The notes beneath the pieces were generated by a model. That model did no database searches. It was not told the DNA's origin and was given only the letters and a program-made list of their open reading frames with translations. From Melampsora larici-populina 98AG31 (lineage: Eukaryota > Basidiomycota > Pucciniomycetes > Pucciniales > Melampsoraceae), in assembly GCF_000204055.1 (NCBI RefSeq), contig NW_006768821.1, positions 380,502 to 444,501 of the forward strand: a stretch of 64,000 bases of DNA, given 5' to 3'. Both the position numbers and the translations under genes were made by a program. Of the stretch, positions 59,713-64,000 are shown one piece after another; the first letter of the stretch is position 1; every line of letters starts with the position of its first letter.

Positions 59713-60340
59713 TTTAATTCTCTTTTTTTTTGCTTTTTTTCTTTTTTTCTTTTTTTTTGGTATATCACACTTTCATTACATATCTTCGTTTTTTTGTATA
59801 TCCAGAAAAAAATCATTTCCGTTTTTTTGCTTTTTTCACTTTTTTTTTCACTTTTTTCACTTTTTTCACTTTTTTTCTTTTTCTTTACTTTTTTTCTTTA
59901 CTTTTTGGACTATCGTTTTCATTTACATTTTCTTTTTGACTTTTTTTTGACTTTCTTAAAAAGTCGGTGACTGACTTTGAAACAAGAAAAAAAAGAATCC
60001 AATTTGTTTTCTGACTTTTTTTGGAACAAAAAAAACGATATTTGTTTACTCTTTTTTTTCTGTACATTCATGATTGTTTCTTTGTGTATATTTTTTTTGT
60101 TCTTTTTGGTTTTAAAACATTCTTTTTCTTTGATTTTTGAATTTTGATTTTTGATTGGATTGGTATGTTATTCTTTGGTTTTGGTTTTGTTTTGGTGTGA
60201 TGTGTTGTTTTGATGTGATGATGTGATGTTGTGATTTTGATTTTGGTTTTGATTTCTTTTTGTTCTCATTTCATTTCATTTCAGTTTTTTTTTGCTCTTT
60301 TTTTTTCTATTGTATAGAAAAGTAAAAAAAGAGAGAATTA
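59713..60340. other. T-rich region downstream of the UPF0658 gene
   Basis: Long T tracts with CTTTTTTCAC-type units (about 59825-59880), then TTTTGATTTT-type runs. Probably 3' UTR and terminator DNA. No gene. Confidence 0.5.
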
Positions 60341-60765
60341 GAAATATATAAACACACAAACATACAAACATGGAAAACAAAAGAGAAAACCAAACATCAA
60401 TATATTTCAAACATGGAAAAGTTAGAAAACATCAATGTGTCTTTTTTTTTGGTTATGGGTTAGATTTTTTTCTTGAAGTGGGTGTGGTGTAGTTGCTAGT
60501 GTAGGCTTAGGCTCAAGGCAGGTGAAAAGGAAAAGAAATCATCTAGGGTGCATTCATTTAAGCAATTTCTGGTGAAAAATCACATTCTGCAAAATTTAAA
60601 GTGTTTGTTTGGTGGTGCATGTTTCATTTTTGGATTAAAAAATTTCAGTAATTCCTCAAGTGAACACGCCCTGAGAATAGGTTTTCTTCTTTGTTGGACT
60701 TGTAGTCTGTTTATAACTGTGACACAATGAGTCTTTCACAAGTAGGTATATCTGGTGCACTACAG

Positions 60766-60965
60766 TCAAGCACAAGATCACAAACATGTAAGTTGATTGT
60801 GATCATAAGGAAATAAAGCTTTGAATGAATGTTGATTTCACAACATATTCACACAGATAATTAGACAAAGAAAGAAACAAGATTTGAAGTACATAGAGTC
60901 AAGCATGAGATCACAAACACATAAGTTATGGATTGTGATCATAAGGAAATAAAGCTTTGAATAGA
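60766..60965 (+). repeat. Direct repeat of about 65 bp
   Basis: Two copies, about 60766-60826 and 60898-60965, share AGTCAAGCA, GAGATCACAAACA-type sequence and GATTGTGATCATAAGGAAAT followed by AAAGCTTTGAAT. Confidence 0.88.
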
Positions 60966-61242
60966 TGAAGCTCTAAGCTAAGTGCTGGATCATAGGAGAC
61001 TTTATAGGACAACAGAATATAGAGATGAGAGAGTCATATGAGCACATAGTAAGTTATTATGAAATAAGAAAAGATGGAAACATAACATGAAAACCCTGAT
61101 CTGCAACACATACTCAAATAAGCCATTTAGCAAAATTTTCAATAAATGTGAATTTGAAAAGACCACATAATGTATTACATAATAACACTAACTGCCAATA
61201 GGGTGATTTCAACATGATGAGCAATTAGCTTCCCCAGCTCAC

Positions 61243-61448
61243 CACTGCCGGCATATTTGGCTCGGAGACAAACGTCTGAGGAGTCCTCGGACGGCGCCCC
61301 CAAGGAAAAGGGCACCCAAGGGCTAATTCCGAGGCAAATGTTGACCCTGGCCGTTGCCTCGGATTGGATCCTTGGATGGCCGTTAACTCGGAGTCAGAAT
61401 CCGAGGAATACTCGGATTTTTGGCTCCGAGCCAAATATGCTGGCTGTG
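61243..61448. mobile_element. CACTA-like MITE, TSD CAC
   Basis: 206 bp with ends CACTGCCGGCATATTTGGCT and, inverted, CACAGCCAGCATATTTGGCT, the similarity continuing to about 45 bp. CAC is duplicated at 61240-61242 and 61449-61451. The flanks on either side match the continuous sequence at 62045-62140 (GCAATTAGCTTC.CCAGCT, then TATGAAG), which lacks the insert. Confidence 0.87.
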
Positions 61449-61493
61449 CACATATGAAGAGGATAAGTGTTGAGGTTGGGTGAAGTGGGCTCA

Positions 61494-61829
61494 GTCAACA
61501 CTGCAACCGCTACGCTCCGCTCAGGTCAATCTCACTACGCACAATATCACTCTTTTTTATTTTTTTTCTTACTTTGGTGTGCATAGTGCAACATCAGTGT
61601 GCGGCGCACAATGCTATATTGCGGCGCTCATCACTACAAAAGACCTGAAAATTCTAAAAAAACCCATAAAAAAGCGACTCGAGCCCCAGCTCCAAGCGGA
61701 GCAATATGCTCCGCTCAGGACTTTCCTATCCTCAGAGCGCGGTGCACAGCCTCTGCTCTGGGTAGCGGAGGTTTGAGCGGATGCCAAAACCGCTTGGCTC
61801 ACACTCATTCGAGCAGAGTGGTTGCGGTA
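61494..61829. mobile_element. hAT-like MITE, TSD TGGGCTCA/TTGGCTCA
   Basis: A 336-bp insert between TGGGCTCA (61486-61493) and TTGGCTCA (61830-61837), an 8-bp duplication with one mismatch. The ends are weakly inverted: CTGCAACCGCT...CTCCGCTC against CCGCAACCACTCTGCTC. The related sequence at 62130-62150 reads through without it. No coding region is supported. Confidence 0.65.
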
Positions 61830-62378
61830 TTGGCTCACTTCCCTTGAGTAACACAATTAAACATCCTACATATTCCATTCATAACAATTGTGAGTTCGTA
61901 GCTAGCTGGCTATATGATCAACATGTTGGGATATTAATAACAGAAATGAATGACAAAAATTCATTGACCAAACTGATTGTTCATTGTAGTCCTTATTGAT
62001 GTTTTTCAGTGCAAGTCTTTTGTGAGCAGGTATATTTGGTGCATTACATAGGGTAATTTTGACATGATGGGGCAATTAGCTTCACCAGCTTACTTATGAA
62101 GTGGACAAGTGTGAAGGTTTGGTGAAGTGCACTCAGCTCCCTTTGGTTCAGTTTATGTAAGTAGCACAATCAAGTTCCTTCCCCCACCAATTCTCTTGTC
62201 CCATCAAGAAATCAACAAGTCCAATCAACACCATCCTCTTTAGTCCCAGTTTTCTTTATTCTTCTGTAGAGCTGTACCATTTTTTCTCACTTGTCCAAGG
62301 TGCCTATGTAGTCTTCTTCTCTTTTTGGTTAGTCTATCTATTGTTTGATCGCTTACTGCAAAGTTGCTGTTGCCAATA

Positions 62379-63104
62379 CAGTCAAACCCTTCTAAAGCCA
62401 TACCCCTTGGTGGAAAGGCAAGCCTATGGCTATAGAGGGGTTATGTCTTTGTTGGGGAACCCCTCTATAGGCATACATTCATAGCTATACATTGAAAACC
62501 CTCTAAAGGCATGAAAGACACGGCTTTAGAGGGTGGTCTCCCTACAACCATAGAGAATATCCCTCTAAAGACATGAACAACATTGCTTTAGAGGGTTGTC
62601 TGAGCAGGAAGAGACAGGAACATAGATTCAGTTCCCAGATTGTGTGATGTAAGGTGAATTTGCTTCGTCAAACAGTATGACCACTATGCCATAGTTCTCT
62701 GGTGGTGGTGGTGAACTATGATCTTGATAAGTCATGGTGTGTATCTGATTGGTGCAACAATACTCAGGAGCAAGACTTTAAGGATTCATACCTCCCTATT
62801 GACCACTTTTCTATGGCTTTACACACCGTGACCTTGTGGCAGTTGCCCAACAACGAGCGCACACGGACTGCCTTTGAGGTACAAAGGCGACTTGTGTGCG
62901 CTCCTCAACAAGCAAACACCACACGGACATGGTGACATTGAAAAGATAGATTGTTTTCTGAATTCTGGGTATGGGTTAATGCGTTAGGCAGAAACTATGG
63001 GATTTTATCAAATTTTGGCACCTCCCAGCTTGGGAGAACCAAAAAACCATGCCTATAGACGGGTGAAGGCTTCAGAGGGGTACAGCTTTAGAAGGGTTTG
63101 ACTG
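62379..63104. mobile_element. Non-autonomous Tc1/mariner-type element, TSD TA
   Basis: 726 bp. The left end CAGTCAAACCCTTCTAAAGC equals the inverted right end over 20 bp and the similarity continues into TACCCCT. TA flanks both sides. The interior repeats ACCCTCTAAAG...CTTTAGAGGGT palindromes (62500-62605). A 77-codon frame at 62702-62935 has no motif. Repeat A contains the related sequence CAGTCAAAACTCTCTAAAGC. Confidence 0.87.
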
Positions 63105-63106
63105 TA

Positions 63107-64000
63107 TATTGTCACAAATGATTAAACAGGTCTTATCTGGTCATATGTTTGTTATGCCTTCTGCAGGTTCAAAATAATGAGTGCTCTTCATAGAATTGCA
63201 ATCAGATAGCCTCCTTCTTTGTGGGTTGAATCCCACAATATACATTCAATTTCACAAAGGTTGTCAAATTTTAATTAGCCCAAGTGGCTAAGTAGCCTGC
63301 ATAGAGGAGGCTAATAACATCAGGGAAGCACCTGCAGAATGTAAGTTTGTTGCTGCTGAGCCAACCTAGTGATATAAGATCATGATCATCATAAACATGA
63401 AGGAAAATTGACAAAAAAATAATCAGAACACACACCATCTATATCAACAAGGTCAATAGGTCGACTGGTTTGTTTATAACATCTACACTCAGGTTTATCA
63501 TCTAGGTATGATGCATAAGTTTTCCAATTCTGAGTATGACACTCACTGTAAACATCATTCAACTTCCCCAATTTGGCAGAGGAAAATGATTAATAGTACA
63601 GTTTTTCATAAAAGAATCTAATACTGCACACCTGGGCCATTTCACCCACACTACATATGTGCAGCAAGCTAAGTCAATAGTTGTCTATCATGTACATACA
63701 GGTCTGCTCAGTTTTTTGCCCATCAGAATAAATAAATCACATGTTATACCACATGTAACTTTTTCAACTTTGAATTTTTTTTCCCAAAAATTCACTACAT
63801 ATAATTCTGTAGCTGCTCAGGCAATATTGTTGAAGCTATGTCTTAGTAACAGAAAGTGTGTTACATGCAGTTGAGTTGATGAGATCACACCAAAACATTG
63901 AGTCAGTGTATGTAGTCAATCTTTTGGAAGCTTTTTTCAATCTGAAAGAAGTTACAGCATGTATTACATATGAATAACTTGTCCTGATGAGCAGATAACT
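63107..64000. other. Intergenic, no gene supported
   Basis: Only short open frames without motifs. The last 95 bp (TGTAGTCAATCTTTTGGAAG onward) resemble 49268-49360, suggesting another member of that small repeat family at the window edge. Confidence 0.45.

Noticed and set aside
1..64000. tRNA or rRNA genes and CRISPR arrays
   Set aside because: Scanning by eye for tRNA B-box-like sequence with a matching cloverleaf found none; tandem units present are transposon or coding repeats without spacer structure. A tRNAscan run would settle the tRNA question.

Overview
The window reads as a chromosome segment of a basidiomycete fungus, most likely a rust fungus (Pucciniales). Six host-type genes can be recognised, several split by short GT-AG introns in AT-rich DNA. 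Most of the remaining sequence is transposon-derived, dominated by DNA transposons typical of rusts (KDZ, Tc1/mariner, PIF/Harbinger, hAT, tyrosine recombinase, many MITEs). The organism call is inference from gene structure and element content; no marker gene fixes the species.

Host genes, left to right: an AGC-like Ser/Thr kinase (214-1191, +); a TTP/Cth-type tandem CCCH zinc-finger protein (4042-6334, -); an mpaB/rubber-oxygenase-like (DUF2236) membrane protein (21330-22514, -); mitochondrial GatB, the Glu-tRNA(Gln) amidotransferase B subunit (41429-43989, +, 11 exons); a secreted protein built from duplicated exon modules ending in basic motifs (51077-52922, -, 9 exons); and a UPF0658-type Golgi membrane protein (57713-59712, +, 7 exons). 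They do not form a pathway; they are single genes separated by transposon-rich blocks. A decayed Dicer-like double RNase III region lies at about 45400-46863.

Transposon block 1 (8.2-20.9 kb): a complete two-gene PIF/Harbinger element (8977-12134, TSD TCA), a three-hairpin MITE (8489-8778), a CACAG-ended element with internal 105-bp-scale repeats (13250-14138, TSD AGT), a Harbinger-ended non-autonomous element (16921-18723, TSD TTA) with a CACTAC element nested in it (16992-17756, TSD CCA), and foldback elements up to 20930.

Transposon block 2 (23.3-40.6 kb): a complete Tc1/mariner-superfamily element (23457-27289, TSD TA) inside one copy of a 0.3-kb tandem duplication, a hAT element (27798-30932, 8-bp TSD TGCAGCAC), immediately followed by a KDZ element with about 215-bp terminal inverted repeats (30942-35490), then inverted copies of repeats from block 1, a tyrosine-recombinase gene broken by a small MITE, and a second CACTAC element (39800-40561, TSD TAT).

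Block 3 (47.4-63.1 kb) holds a second CACAG element (47419-48534, TSD AAT) and several MITEs. For four insertions the window also contains a related unoccupied copy of the target (for Harbinger, the hairpin MITE, mariner, and the 61.2-kb MITE), which fixes their boundaries. Most transposase genes are broken, repeatedly by TGA where an arginine (CGA) codon would fit.
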